A stretch of DNA of 64,000 nt from Udeniomyces pyricola (GCA_039545295.1 BCIK01000033.1:1-64000); one strand, 5' to 3'; shown: positions 28,075 to 40,604, counted from the first letter of the stretch. Notes: generated from the sequence alone by a model not told the origin. A program made the numbers and translations.

Positions 28075-30029
28075 ATGACGCCACAGATCATCCGCTTAGG
28101 TCAACCGCCCAACGAATGGTGAGTACATGATCATCTCGTCGATGATATTTTCTCAACAAAGAGTAAGGTAGTCAGTCACCATGCACCATCTCCTGACCTG
28201 GGCATACGACGCCGTACATCGATTGAACCCCATGACCGCTTGATCCTCGTCCATCTTCTTCTCGCATCTGGGCCCGATTCGATTCGATTCCATTCCATCT
28301 CTCTACCAGGACGTTTGACACGACTACAAACCTCTGGGACCTCACTCGGAAAAGCAGTCCTCCTACCGAAAGCGCCGCTGCCGGTCTGCATGATCTGCAA
28401 GCGGGCGAGACGACAGCCGCGCAAGAGGAACGTCGTCAACCGATCGACATGATGAAGACGTCGGCGTCCCTTAGGGCCGGCGGTGGACTATCGTCGTCGT
28501 CGACACTGACGATTCAGACGACGAGGCAGCGTGTCAAGGTGGATCCGAAGAGATCGGCGGTGGTGGTGATTGATATGCAAGTTCGTATGCGTTGGAGTAC
28601 TGTGTGGAAGGAGGATTATTTGGGTATCAATATGGGCAATGATAGGACGCGTACGGACGCTCACAGTCATATCTTCGTTCTATCCTTTCCGGGCCGGCTC
28701 TCCGATCGATCCCCCCCCCCCCTTCTCAGAATTTCTTTCTCTCCCCTGAACTTCGGGACCATCCGACCGGACTTGCATGCGTCCGTCCTCTGATGGACTA
28801 TGCGCTCCCGACCGCTCAATCGACGGGGATGCATACGATCTTTCTCAGTTGCGTACTATAGAGCGCTATATTCATGCATATCATACTCTCCCGGCCCCCC
28901 TCCTTTCGACAACGGGGAGCCGGTTTGAGATCGACAGAAATGCGTGGTCACTGATTTGATATCTCTCTCTGTCTTTTTCTCTTCTTCTGTACTATACCAT
29001 GGGATCAAAACCCACACCCACATACATACATACATAACAACGATACCAAATCAAAGATTGGGGTTTAACCGAGCGAGATCTAGCCGAGTTCCCACCATCG
29101 CTTCATCGATCTTTCTCCCGTCAATCCCTTCCTTGTTCCATGATCGACGGTGGTTACCCATCCACCTACATCAACACCCCTTCTCCCACCTCGCACTCTC
29201 CTTCCACACCCTCCTCCTCCCATACCGACCCTCCTACTCCGATCTACCTCGGTCCCGGCCAAGACCTCGGCGCTCATTATGGTCGGATGCTCATGAAAGA
29301 CCAATGGAATACCCAACTCTACGGTCCTCTACACACCTTCTTCCTTTCCGCCTCTTCTCAAAAGAATCCAAAGCACCAACGAGGAGAGGATGAGGATGAG
29401 GATGAGGGGAGTACAAGTAGGGTTGTATGGTGTAACAAGACGAGGTTGAGTGGGTTATGGGGAGGAGCAAAGGGTGAGATGGAGAGATACCTTGAGAAAG
29501 AAGGGATCACGACTTTGTTCTTTGCAGGCGTCAATTCGAACCAATGCGTTAGTGGGACCCTCTTGGGTACGTATTTCGATCATCCCTTCTCCTATTCTTC
29601 CTATACCCCTTTGTCCCCCNCCCCCCCCCCCTCACAATGTACTTTGAGCGTCCATAACCGGACTGGCTTGAAAATAAGATAAAATAGAAGAAAAAAAGAA
29701 GAAGAAAGAAGGGTCCTTTGGGAATCCAGACTTCTCTTTTTCATTTCTTGTTCTTTTCTGGTCGCTTCTAATTTACGATTCCCTTCATCCTATCCTATCC
29801 CTTTCTCTCCTCCCGTCGACCCTTGATTCTTCTTTTATCTTCTTCCTGTTCTTATTTTTCTTTAGACGCCCATTCCAAAGGCTACGACTGTATCCTCCTC
29901 GCCAATTGCTGTGGGACGACGAGCGATCCCTCCGAACACGACCTCATCGTCCGTACGGCCGAACGCAGTTGGGGCTTCGTCATCTCTCAAGCCAAAGATC
30001 TCCAGGAAGCTATCTTATACGTCGACTAA
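28075..30029 (+). CDS. Isochorismatase-family cysteine hydrolase
   Basis: Member of the isochorismatase-like alpha/beta hydrolases; the substrate is unknown. The ATG at 28075 opens MTPQIIRLGQPPNEW, spliced to TFDTTTNLWDLTRKSS. The catalytic Asp is in AVVVIDMQ (near 28565), the Lys in VVWCNKTRLSGLW, and the nucleophilic Cys in AGVNSNQCVSGTLL (near 29540); the last exon reads DAHSKGYDCILLANCCGTTS and ends at TAA 30029. Additional exons cover LLDYALP-like and WGLTERDLAEFP-like segments between 28750 and 29100. Compared with short bacterial members it has a long N-terminal extension and a Ser/Thr/Pro plus Glu/Asp-rich insert (about 29160-29420). C runs near 28713 and 29620 (with one N) lie in introns. 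Confidence 0.82.
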
Positions 30030-30901
30030 GAAAAGTGAAAAAAAAAAAAAAGATCGTCTTTTTTTTTTAGGGTTTGGGGTTTGTCCTTTTGTAGGTAATG
30101 AGGATTCTTTCTTTGGGGGGGGGGGGGGGGGGTTGAAGGGAATGAATGAATTGGTAGGTGTTTGGTTAGTTCATTTGGATGTAGCTAGCTAGCTAGATAT
30201 ATAGCTAGATGATAGGAAGATTCGGATGTATTGGAATGATCACCGGAGGAGACGTGGGGGTCGTATTGTCATGCATCACACATGTGACAAAGTTGGTCGA
30301 TAGGATAGGATGGATGGGCTCAACGTGTTACAATTCCCATCACAGTCCAATCTCGGGGTGTTATAAGTTGATCACAATTGACGCGGCGCGAAATAAGTCG
30401 ATCGATTGATGAATTTTGTGGAAAGCCCATATATATATATATATTGGTTTGAATGCTTGAGGACGCGTGGGCACTGTCATGAATCCCTGATGATCTGATC
30501 TGGCTTCCGGTTCAATCAGTGATTTTTTCTTAGTCACATCCACGCTTCTACAAACGTAAACAATCGAGGTGTGAGTTCGATTGTTATCGTCAATCAACCA
30601 GTTCCGGACAACCATCCAGACCGGATTTTCCCGGGGGGAGGGGGGGGGGGGGGGGATGGCATTCATTCATTCGAAATCACTTTGGTTCCCCCGACTGAAT
30701 CCTCTCCCTTTCTCTCTTCTTCTTCTTCTTCTTCTTCTTCTTCTTCTTCTTCCTAATACCCAAACCTAGGTTCCCGACCAGGAACCGCTCCTCGCTTCGC
30801 TCATACACAGACCAACAGATCGATGCCATTGCAATCATCAGTCTTCAATCTTTTCCCCTGCCCTCCCCCTCCCCCCCCTTCCCTTTCACTTCAAATCAAA
30901 A
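30030..30901. other. Convergent intergenic region with microsatellites
   Basis: About 870 bp between convergent stops. Holds a G run (30115-30131), a GCTA repeat (30181-30196), a TA run (30430-30444), a G run near 30637-30655 and a CTT repeat (30716-30752). No gene is supported. Confidence 0.55.
30716..30752. repeat. TCT/CTT microsatellite
   Basis: About 12 uninterrupted TCT units in intergenic DNA. Confidence 0.85.
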
Positions 30902-33658
30902 TCAAAGCTCCAACTTCTCCCTAACCTTCTCCACGCCTTCCTTGACGCCCTCCTTGACGTCCTCAACTTTCTCCTCGACGGCCTCGTACGCATCCTCAAC
31001 GACAGTCGGGATTTTCTTGTCGGCGAGGAAGGAGGAGAGGATGTTGAGCTTGATCTTGAGTTCGTCCGTCTTGGTCGGCGCGACAGTGGGCGAACCGATG
31101 ATCTTGGCGAGACTGGGCAAAAAAAAAAAAGCAAGGTGAAATGGGACGTGGAAAGGTCAGGGAGAAAGAGAGAGAGAGAAAGGGAATGTTTTGAAAAGAA
31201 GAGAAAAGAGGTAAGTCTTAATTCTAAAAGAAAACCCCCCTTTTTGTGTCTTTTGCTTCAAAGAGGACTCCTCCTAATCTCAAACAACCACAACAGCAAA
31301 CAAATAACAGAAAATGATGCGCTCAAGAGAATCACTTACCGAGCCTGTTCCTTCTTCAACCAAGCTTCACCCTCCCCTTTCAAAGCACTCAACTTCTTTC
31401 CAACCTTCCAGTAATACTCCGCACTCTTCCTCTCCACAACGCCTTCTCCCAACTCTCCGACCTTGTCTCCGATCGCCTTGACGGCGTGTTCCCACGACCC
31501 ACTCGGGTTCGTGAACCAGCCTCCGACGAGAGCATCGAGCGCAAGGACTCTCCCGGCGAGATCCGAGAGGAGACCGCCTTGGACGGATCGGTGCGTACCA
31601 CAGGCGGCGTTGAGGAAGTTGACAAAGATCTCTTCCGATCGACCGAGGGAGTAGTCTTCAGGCGTGTACGAAATGGACTTGGAGGAGTTCTTGGGGAAGA
31701 ACTGGGAGGAGGAAGGGAGAGATTGAGAGAGAGAAAAGGGGAAAGAAAGTGGGAAAAGAAAGTAGAGGTCAGATGAGAAGATGTGAAACAGAACGGAAAA
31801 GGAGACACAGCAAGATACGATCGAGTTGAGGCTGCAAGTCGAATGAGTGTGGGGTTTTTGTTCTTTTTTGACCAAGAAATCGATGACACTCACCTTGATG
31901 GTTGGGTACGATCGGACGCCGTATCGAGCGGCAACGGGCTTGTTGGTAGCTTCATCGGCATCCATGATGGAAACAACGCAGTTTCTTATGGAAAGAAACG
32001 GCATTCGAAGAAGGAAAGATAGACACAGACAAACGCCCATAGATGAATGGGTGTGATGAGGGTTTTCAAGAAGAAGGGAAATAGAAAGAGAACGTTTGTT
32101 TTCGTGTCAGAATGCGTATGAACTTCCTTCTCCGAGGATAGCAAAGAATCAAGGCGAGGAGGTTCGTGATGAAGATGCCTTCGACTCCTTCCCCCTCCCT
32201 TCAAAAACAGAGAAATAATAAAAGAGAAGGAAAAGGACGAACGGCTCGTTGGCAAAGTCTTTAGCGACTTGCTCGAGAATGGGCTTAAGGGTCTTGCAGT
32301 GTCCACACCAAGGAGCGGTGTACTGATTGACGTAAGAAGAGAGAGAGAGAGGGAGGGAAGGAACCAAGACAAGGCAGAGAGAGACACCAGGCGGCCAGTT
32401 TAGCAAGACACGTTAGGAGAGCATACATGAGCCACCATTTTTCCGTGTAACTAGCACGAATAGATTAGCAAAAGGACAAGACAGAAAAAGAACGAGTGTT
32501 TGTTCGTTCTGAACTGACAGCGACCAAGACATCCTTGCTATCGTCGAGCGCGATCTGATCGTGGTTCGCGAGCGTGAGCTCGAGCGTCGCCGGGGGCGCT
32601 GGCGCTTTGATCTTGGACTTGACGCCGGATTGCTCGGTGATGAACTTGGCGAGGGAATCGAGGTCGCGACCGGTGACGTAGTCGATTGGATCGAGCGAGT
32701 TAGGAGGGAACCATTTCAAGGTTGGGTAACCTGGTTTTGGGGGGTTTGATGGGAGAGTGTGCGGATCAGAGGAAGAAGAGGACAGGCAATGTCAGATAAT
32801 CGTATGCTTATGATAGGTTCCAATTCCGGAGGAAAGTAAGTCCGTTCAAAAATAAGAGTGTGCACAGAATGTCGTGCGATGAAGGGGGATCAGAAAAGAA
32901 AAGGAAAGAAGAAACCCGACCGAACCTTTGACACCAAACTTGGATCCAAGTTTTTTGCCGACACCATCAGCGTCAGTTTTGGCAATGACAACGTTCGAGT
33001 TTGCAAACGCATCTCCGAGCTGTTCATAGATGGGTGCCAGGTTCTTGCCTGAAAAGAGGTGGGGAAGAAGGGTAGAGGAAGTCAAGCCGATGGGTGGGTG
33101 TTGTCAGTGTTATGAAGTGTGAGAGAGGGGATCGAACTAAGGGTATTAAAGGAGGATGAGACAGGGTTACTGACAGTGTCCACACCCTGAAAGACACAAT
33201 GAATCCAGTTGCGTGCAGAAAGGAATGATTGTCAGTGATGTGGAAGGGAGGAGAACAAAGGAGAGGGTAGGGTGGAGGGATCCATCGATGGAGTCTGGCT
33301 GCGGTGGAGACACTAACACGGGGCGTAGAATTCGACGAGGGCTGGATGGACGAGCATGGACAAGAGTGAAGAGTCAGCGTGAGTCTTTAGGTTCGTCTGT
33401 GAGGTCAAGAAACTCTGTGGGTTGGTATATGTGGCCAATATAGCAGCAGCACCACCACCACCAGTAGCAGGGAAGAAAAAGACGAGCGAGATGGAAGAGG
33501 GACAGGAAGGGGATCAGAGGAAGGAGATGGAGTGGATACGAACCTCCCTTGGCACCTCCAACGATGGTGTTGAAGTTTTTGTCGTCGAGGTCAATGACGT
33601 TGGATGCGAGGGCGAGGGCGGGAAGGATGAATGCGGCGAGGGTACTAGTGAACCTCAT
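30902..33658 (-). CDS. Protein disulfide isomerase with two thioredoxin domains (ERp38/PDI-D type)
   Basis: ER oxidoreductase for disulfide formation and isomerisation. The ATG at 33658 starts a signal peptide (MRFTSTLAAFILPALALA), then NVIDLDDKNFNTIVGGAKG. The first thioredoxin domain has active site APWCGHCKNLAPIYEQL, split by a 24-nt exon (33318-33341) and a 12-nt exon (33175-33186). It continues KLGSKFGVKGYPTLKWFPPN. The second domain has LVAYTAPWCGHCKTLKPILE and RYGVRSYPTIKFFPKNS. The C-terminal part (AACGTHRSVQGGLLSDLAG onwards, about 31100-31640) is the all-helical ERp29-type D domain, followed by an acidic-basic coiled tail ending VEKVREKLEL. No KDEL-type signal is seen at the C-terminus, unlike classical PDI. 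Domain order matches the fungal ERp38/TigA type. Confidence 0.9.
33175..33186 (-). other. PDI micro-exon, 12 nt, encodes the first CGHC active site
   Basis: Bounded by a TCAG acceptor and a GTCAGT donor. With flanking bases it encodes W-C-G-H-C, the redox centre of thioredoxin domain 1. The upstream exon (33318-33341) is also only 24 nt. Confidence 0.8.
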
Positions 33659-34020
33659 GGCGGGCAAGAGTATAGGAAGGGGGTGGGTGAGTGTATGCTG
33701 CTGGCGAGGGGGACGACGTGGCTATGTATGGCCTGTCTGCAGTTGCCGTCAAGTGATACATGATAGTGCCAGCACACAGTTTCGTGCGTTACGTAATACG
33801 TGGTGTCCATAGACATGATGCATGATCCTTCGATCCCCCTTGCAAATCTTATGATCATATCACCACCCTATAGCATCCTTACTACGTCTACTATATATGT
33901 ATATTATACGCCAGCAGTCATACAATATTACACATCAGCCTGCCCCCCACCCGACCCATCCCGCTAAAAGCACACCCACCACCCACGTCTCTGCCGTTCG
34001 ATCGCCGCCCGATCGGCCAA
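33659..34020. other. Intergenic: PDI promoter and ARS2 3' flank
   Basis: About 360 bp. TA-rich near 33890-33930. No gene is supported. Confidence 0.5.
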
Positions 34021-37000
34021 TCAATAATCCAAAACCACCTCTCCGTCCGGAACGTTTGCATCCCAATCGTTGTACGACACCTTGCCCTTCTTCGCCCTGG
34101 GATCATCCACCACACCTTCCGGTCGACCAATCGTCGTATCGACAGGCACATCTGGAGGGGGAGATCCTGCTCCCATCATCATCCCCGGTCCACCTATCGG
34201 TCCACCTCCCATTCGACCTCCAAGGACCGACACGCCTCCCGTCCTCACCATCTCCCCATTCATCCTTGGCGTTCTCAATGGTACCATGGGTCTGAAGTGA
34301 GGGTTGAACACTCCACCGATCCCTCCCACGCCTCCAGCTCCAACGACGTACGGGTTCGAAAGTCCGATGCCAAGGAAGCCGGGTGTGTAGCTGGTAGGGA
34401 AGCCCGAGGCAGGCCAGGCCCCGAGTGGTTGTGAAGGATCATTGTTGTAGAGGGCATGAATGGGGATCTGATCGTTGATGGAGGCAGGCGTGCCTGCTGG
34501 AGGGACGAGGTGAAGCGGGTCCAACACGAAGCTGTTGAAAAAGGCGACCTGTGGGAAGGAGTGGATCGCAATTTGAAAATCACGAAGGGAAAGCGCGTGA
34601 GCAAAGTGGAAAGCAAGATGGACACCAGATTACCCATGCAACCTCAATTCTGATGCATGCAACTCGAGCCCTTATGCGAAAGTGTAAGCCTCACTGTAGT
34701 CATTGTGTCTCCCAGCAGCTCCGGATGCTTGGTCGGAATATGTTTGCGCAAGAAATCGGCGGCCTTGAACAGCTTGGAGCACGTCTTGCATCGGAACTTG
34801 TTATCATCCTCCTGCTTGATGTGTGGGTCCGTGATCCGGGCAAGCTCACTGAGAGCGGCGCAAGGAGATGAGTGAGGACGTGAAGGAAGAGTGAGGTGAA
34901 ACGGTAAGAAAGAGAGAAAATGTCAGGTTTTCAAAAAGATGTTGTTGCGTCAGTTCAGGTGCCTGAGCTAACCAAGGGTTGACAGCCTCGTTTGTAGCTA
35001 TCCTAGACCCAAGCAAGTATGTTTCTACACCATATCCATTGTCGCAATATCCTGGAATGGGCATAAGCAACATGGAGAGTCAAGGGCAAAGGAGCAAAGA
35101 CTTACCGTTCGGGATCCCGTCCACCCACTTGTGCCGGGTTCATCGTCTTGCCTCCAAGCAGCACCGCAACCTTGGCATCAAGGTCTTGAGCCCACAGAAC
35201 GTACGGCACTGATAAATCATAGAGGGATGAAAACAACGTTCGTAGAGTCCAGATCCGAACAAGGGTCAGCTCCTACTCCTGTTGTGTATCAAAGAGCGGC
35301 GGACGCAGTCCAGCAAAATAAGACTTTTTCGACATACGGTCAGGTGCAGGTTTAAGTATCTTGGACCCCGCAGCTCCAGACGTCAACGATGTCGACTCCA
35401 TCTTCTCAGCGTTGGCCGACTTGATCGACTCATCCCCTTGCGCGCCTGTCTCTTCATTTCGCCTCCTCCTTCCACCTTCTCCGTCCTCCTCATCTCCCTC
35501 TGGAACCGAATCGTCAGTCTCCGTCTTGGATATCCGCTTCGATGGTAACGACCCGACAGGAACCTTGCGGTAGTACCGGATCGCGCGTCGTTGAAGCTCC
35601 TCCGGCGATTCGTTGACGGCGGCGGAATAGTAACAGGTATGGAACGCGTTGCGAAGATAGGTCAGGTAGAGATCGAGGTGGAGCTTGGTCTGTGATTGAT
35701 TTGAGTGCAGATGTTGGAGTGAAAAAGAAAGAAAATCGGGCAATCGAGGGGCATCGGGAAAGGAGACCGTCCAAGTCAGCACCTTGTAGAGCCAGCGACA
35801 GAGGAAAAGTTGCGCCCGCTTGAGGCAAAACGCACCAAGCTAGCACTGTCATGCTCAGATCCCGACTCCTTAATCTGAGCAATCCTCTCCTCAATCGCCT
35901 GACTACCTCTCGCCTCGAGAGGGTTCTCTTCAGACTCGACTGCTTCGCTCTCGAGCAATTCAGCAAGCTTTCTTGCTTGCTGGAGATCCTTGTCGATACG
36001 ATCAGGCTTGGCGGAGCCTTCAGGGGCGAGTTTGGGACGGGAAGTGAAAGGCGTGATGTTGAATGAAGCGTGGAGAATTTGGTCTGATGGAGACAGCTGT
36101 CATCAACAAAACAGATGGAACGATCAACAATGGTCAAGAGCGACACAGGGCAGAGAAGGATAGGCCAGGTGGAGTCAGAGCGAACCTTGACGTTGTTCAG
36201 GCCCTCAATAGCATGCGCCATGTCTGTTCCCTCGGCAAAGTTGACCCATCCAACGCGAGTGTAACCCTTCTTTTCGAGTGGGGTGCCGAGCGAAAGAGAC
36301 AAGAAGCCTTCCAGTTTGGAGCACGTCTGCGTAGATGGAAAAAGCAGAAAAGTTTGAGCGATAAGCTAACATGTTGAGCATGCACGACAAGTGAAAAGGA
36401 AGCAGCATCGATATAGAGCATCAAATCCATGGAAAACGTACCTCTTCGATCTCGGCCCGTGAAACATTTGGGTTGAGGCCCTTGAGCAGCACCTGGTTAG
36501 GTGCGGGAGGAGCCTCGACAAGATTGGGTTTCGAAGGATCGTTTCGGGGGTCGTCGGATTGAGCTCCGAGGGGAAGGTCCAGTGAGTGCTCGGCGTGAGG
36601 CTCCATACCTGTAAACAAGCATCATCCAACGAACGACCTGTCAGATTCCCCGTCATGCCTTTTGGTATGGCACTTTGGACTCCCTTCAATAACCAGGTGA
36701 ACGATCAGGAGTAGAACAGTGACCAGACCAACCTTCGGCCCAATCGTAATTGACAGCATCGTATGTTCCCTGAGCAAGCTCCTTGACGAACGTGTCTTGT
36801 CTGCCTTGCCGAGCTTTCTGTTTGACTTCCTTGCGTTTCTCAACGAGACTCGGCTCGGGAGAGTAGCGATCGATGAACCATTGGGAGGGTTTGTGGAAAA
36901 GGAAGAGACCGAAAAGCTGAGATGGAGTTAGTAGGTAAAGTAACGTTTAGCAAAGCAGTCAGATTAGTCAGAAAGACCCTCAACGGAACAGCTTGGCAGC

Positions 37001-38138
37001 CAACACGTCGACTGTGCCAGACATACCTGTCGCGAGAGAAAGTCTTTTCGATACGTCTCGTATCGTTCGTTCGTCTTGCGCACGAGTCCGATGTGTCCAT
37101 TTTCGTGTGCCCGTCGATCGGCGGCCTCGTCATCGCGATACTGGTGATGGCAAGCAACCAGACCCAGAGTAAGCATTGATTGTTTGGTGATGCAGGAGGA
37201 GCAGGCAGTCATGACGATATATGCGTTGAAAGGGACTGCATATATGCGGACGAACCTGATCGCCATGCTTCGCTTTAAACCATCCAATCCAATCACTATA
37301 CGTCATCAGATGTTCGTACTGGTCTGGGTCGAGCTGAGCCGATCGAGCCATATGATGCGAGTCATGCCGAGAGTTTCGCACTGCAGACAGCAGGGATCAG
37401 AACGGGGGTCCAAGCGCAGGAATTGGTCAGTTGGATGAAGACAGGAAAGCGGGTCAAGAGGAGAGAAGCCAGAGCCGGCACGCGGCGCATTCCCGTGATG
37501 ACGAGGGGCCGATGGAGACTGACTGTGGTCTCGCTCATCTCCGTATCGAGGTCGAACATCGTAGTGTCGACTGTTGGGCGAGGGTGACCTCCTTCGTTTG
37601 CGATCTGGTTGAGTTAAGGGGATTGAAGGAAAGAGGTGAGAGAAGGAGGGGGGGGGGGACAGGGTAATATGGAGATCGCCATCAGGAACTGAACCGTGGT
37701 TTCCCATCCATCCGGCTTCAAGCTTGCTGTGTTGTTCCCCTTGGGCTCGTCTGGTCGGACCCAAAAGATTACCAGCTGGTGTCTGACCGTACTCGGCCCG
37801 AGTAGGCGGCGCGTCAGCATCCCAAATGAACGACGAGAGACACACTTACCCTCGTACTCTCGCAAGTCGCGCTCGCGGTCGTCGAACCGAGGATCCCTTT
37901 CACCAAAGTCCCGTTCCCTGTACGACGTTGAATGGTACTCTCGATCTGCGACCGGATGGTCGAACGGAGGTGGTGGTCGAGAGACGGCGTATGTTGATGG
38001 TGGTGGGACCGGTGGGAGATGTGCCGGACGCGGGGGGAGCGAGGCAGAGAAGGGAGGGAGAGTGCTGCTTGGCGCGACCGAAGAGGAGGGCGAGGTCGAG
38101 GCTCCGGCGGCGGGGATGGGTGGTAAAGGCAGAGACAT
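34021..38138 (-). CDS. ARS2: ARS2/SERRATE nuclear cap-associated zinc-finger protein
   Basis: Nuclear scaffold that links the cap-binding complex to RNA processing and decay (Pir2 in fission yeast). The ATG at 38138 opens a Pro/Ser-rich N-terminus (MSLPLPPIPAAGAS) and an Arg/Asp/Glu-rich region (SYRERDFGERDPRFDDRERD). Next come SDWIGWFKAKHGDQ and KPSQWFIDRYSPEPSLVEKR, the DUF3546-like segment. An RRM-like segment has NQVLLKGLNPNVSRAEIEE and TRVGWVNFAEGTDMAHAIEG. The helical middle contains YLTYLRNAFHTCYYSAAVN. A C2H2 finger (near 34710-34850) reads KFRCKTCSKLFKAADFLRKH with a second His in KHPEL. The tail is Gly/Pro-rich and ends VPDGEVVLDY. Domain order matches the family. Many short exons; internal limits not all fixed. 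Confidence 0.88.
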
Positions 38139-38709
38139 GGGCTCTGCAGTGTTGGGCCTCTAGTGAGTGATGCGACCGATGAGTGCCATGACGTAAGAGA
38201 TGGGAGGGAGAGAATAGGAGAGAGGGAGAGGAAGAGGGAGACAGGGAGAGAGAGAGAGAAGATGGATGGGAAAGAAGATGGAATGAGCGATGTGTTGAGG
38301 GTCGGATGGATTCGGTGGGGATGTCTGGATATTTGGAGAGAGCAGAGGGTAGGAGGGAGAAGGGGTCGGGTGATGGAGTGGGATGGCTCAGCTCGTCCGA
38401 GGGAGGACTTACGAACGAGGGTCGGGTCGTCGCGATGGGTGGTTGATCGGTAAGAGCGAGAGAGGGAGGAGGACGAAGAGAGGCTACTCGCCAGAGAAAG
38501 AGGAGACAGAGAGGGAGACTCATCATGAGAGATTGAGAGGGGGATGCGCCATCGATCACTCTGCCCAGGCCGCCCCTGCACGTCTGATATCTGCAGCTAT
38601 GAGTGCTAGATTGGTGCTGCTCATCGCAAGTCATCATATTGTCTCTCTTTTTATGTATATATGCTATCTCATCATTCAATCTTGCACTTGATATACACAC
38701 ACATCCACA
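38139..38709. other. Intergenic: ARS2 promoter and ALKBH8-like 3' flank
   Basis: About 570 bp, purine-rich on the plus strand (38210-38540) so pyrimidine-rich on the ARS2 coding side. No gene is supported. Confidence 0.5.
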
Positions 38710-40327
38710 TCACATTCCTCCACCAACAGCACCACCCATCTGAGAATCACACCACGAACCCCACACGCACCGACACTGCCGACGCTCCCAACGGCTCGAC
38801 CCCTCCTCTGGCCCCACCACCTCTTCCAATTCCTTCACGACGCTCCGAAACGTCAGACTGTACCTCACACCACGCTCTCGAAGGTTCTCGCCCAAGTCGC
38901 CTGTCGGATCCAGTCGACGCGGGCGAATGGCGTGTGTGAACGCGTACCGAGAGGGGCCCTTCATGATGAGAAGCGAGCGGGGTGGAAGGTCCACGAGAAG
39001 AATCGGCTGAGATTCAGATAGCGGCAGAGGTGAAGACGTGGGAACTTCCTCGATCGATGGGGACGGAGTTGGATGCGACAGAGGAGGTGGCGAGGAAGGC
39101 GGAGTGATGACTTGCGACGACGACGACGAGCCTGTCGATAGTGTAGTATCAGCTCGGATGACCGTCGCCTTGTTCCCTTCGTCACCTCCGTCTGCCAAAG
39201 ATCGTTTGGCCAGCCTCATACGGGCAGCTTCTACTTCTCCACACGCCTTGAGCTCCATGACCACTGTCGAACCGAGGGAAATCCCCCAAATGACCGGCCC
39301 AAACGGCGAGTGGGTATCGACATGTGGGGGGATTCCACTTCCCGGTGGATACACCTGACCCGTCATCTGATCTGGTCGCTCCTTCTCATCCTGATACGGT
39401 AAGCGACCGAGAACTTCCTGAATGTACTCTGGCAAGGGACGCACAAGCTCCTTGACGGCATTCGTAGAGTAATCAAAGTGAGGGCCGTAGTGAACGCTCA
39501 ACCGCTTGTCGATGACGTCGTCTGCTTTCCAGCCGCCTTCTTCGCGCATCTTGGAGATGAAGAGGGTCTCTTGCTCAGGCGATACGTAATCAAGCCAGAC
39601 TTCCAGGCCACAGGGCCAACGAAGACGACCGGGTGCGAACTCGACGGCGTCGCGAGTGGTGGGCGTTAGGGCGCGCTTGGACTGGGCGATGGACGAGGGA
39701 CAGAGCTCAAGAAAGAGGGGCTTCGTCGGTAGTGTAGCAGCAAGGAGATGAGGTGAGCTGGAAGAGCACGTTATGGACGAGGCCAGGGATGCATTGTGGT
39801 GAGAGAGGGCATATAGCGCTTGCGAGGCCGTTGAGAAACGAAGCAGCGAGTACGGCTGAGTGAGAATGACAAGACCACGATCAGTCTTTGTTTGAAACGC
39901 CTCCTAAAGAATGCCCTTGCTGCATCCAGTTGTGGATATCCAGTGGCAAGGATGAGGTGTATCTGTTTGGAGAACTGTGCGATTGTCGACGCACCGAACC
40001 AAGAAGTGGGATCCAACACCAGGCGTCTTTGTCACCCGGGATGGTTTGTTCAAGCAGGCGGCGTTTGCCCTCGAGGTCGCCCCCACTCTCGCCGAGGTTG
40101 ACGAGCCATAGCCAAGGCGAGGATAATTCTGGATGGTAAGCGGTGGAGGCGCTGCTGCTGCTGCTATTGCTATCGATCGAGAGGACACGATCGTTCGGGA
40201 AAGGGAGAACGAGCTGATCGAGGGTGGTGGCATGATTTACGCGAAGAAAGACACTGTATGCCTTGCGACGCGTCTTTTCGAGTGCCTTGGCCGCTTTCGT
40301 CATGGGAGTTGAATGTGGGTTGATCAT
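38710..40327 (-). CDS. ALKBH8: ALKBH8-like 2-oxoglutarate/Fe(II) tRNA oxygenase
   Basis: AlkB-family dioxygenase; animal ALKBH8 hydroxylates wobble-uridine modifications in tRNA, but the fungal substrate is inferred. Two exons (39995-40327, 38710-39855) join in phase to 492 residues. An RRM-like N-terminal part includes KAYSVFLRVNHATTLDQLVL and SPYSLLRFSTASQALYALSH. The oxygenase has HYGPHFDYSTN, PDQMTGQVYPPGSGIPPHVD with the HxD metal ligands in HVDTHS, LLVDLPPRSLLIMKGPSRY, the distal His in FTHAIRPRRLD, and the 2-oxoglutarate Arg in RGVRYSLTFR. It ends with a CRC...WCDSQ motif, the Cys-rich site seen in ALKBH8. The methyltransferase domain of animal ALKBH8 is absent. A Ser/Pro-rich insert splits the core (about 39040-39160). 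The start lies 277 bp from the ILV1 start on the other strand. Confidence 0.88.
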
Positions 40328-40604
40328 GGAATGGTTGTATCACGCGAGGACGGCCTGATGATGGCTGGTGATGTACTACTTGATGAGGGCCGATGGACTG
40401 ATAACTCTGGATGACTCGACTTGGGGAACAAGAGGAGGAATAAATTGGAAAAAATTGGAAAAAATAGGCGATTTCTTTCCGAAATGATGGCTTTCTATTT
40501 CCTTTGCCAACAACCACCTCACCCTATCCTATCCCGATAGTCTTGCCCACTCCCGTCTTCACACCCACCCGCGTCATCAGCATCACCCTCGCCCCAAACT
40601 TATC
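40328..40604. promoter_or_regulatory. Bidirectional promoter of ALKBH8-like gene and ILV1
   Basis: 277 bp between two divergent ATGs, so both promoters must share it. It includes a TGACTC site (40412-40417) and C/T-rich DNA next to ILV1. No TATA box is obvious. Confidence 0.5.
40412..40417 (+). promoter_or_regulatory. Possible Gcn4/Cpc1-type site upstream of ILV1
   Basis: TGACTC, the core of the amino-acid starvation element bound by Gcn4 and Cpc1, about 190 bp before the ILV1 ATG. One six-base match can easily be chance, but ILV1 is a known target in yeast. Confidence 0.25.
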
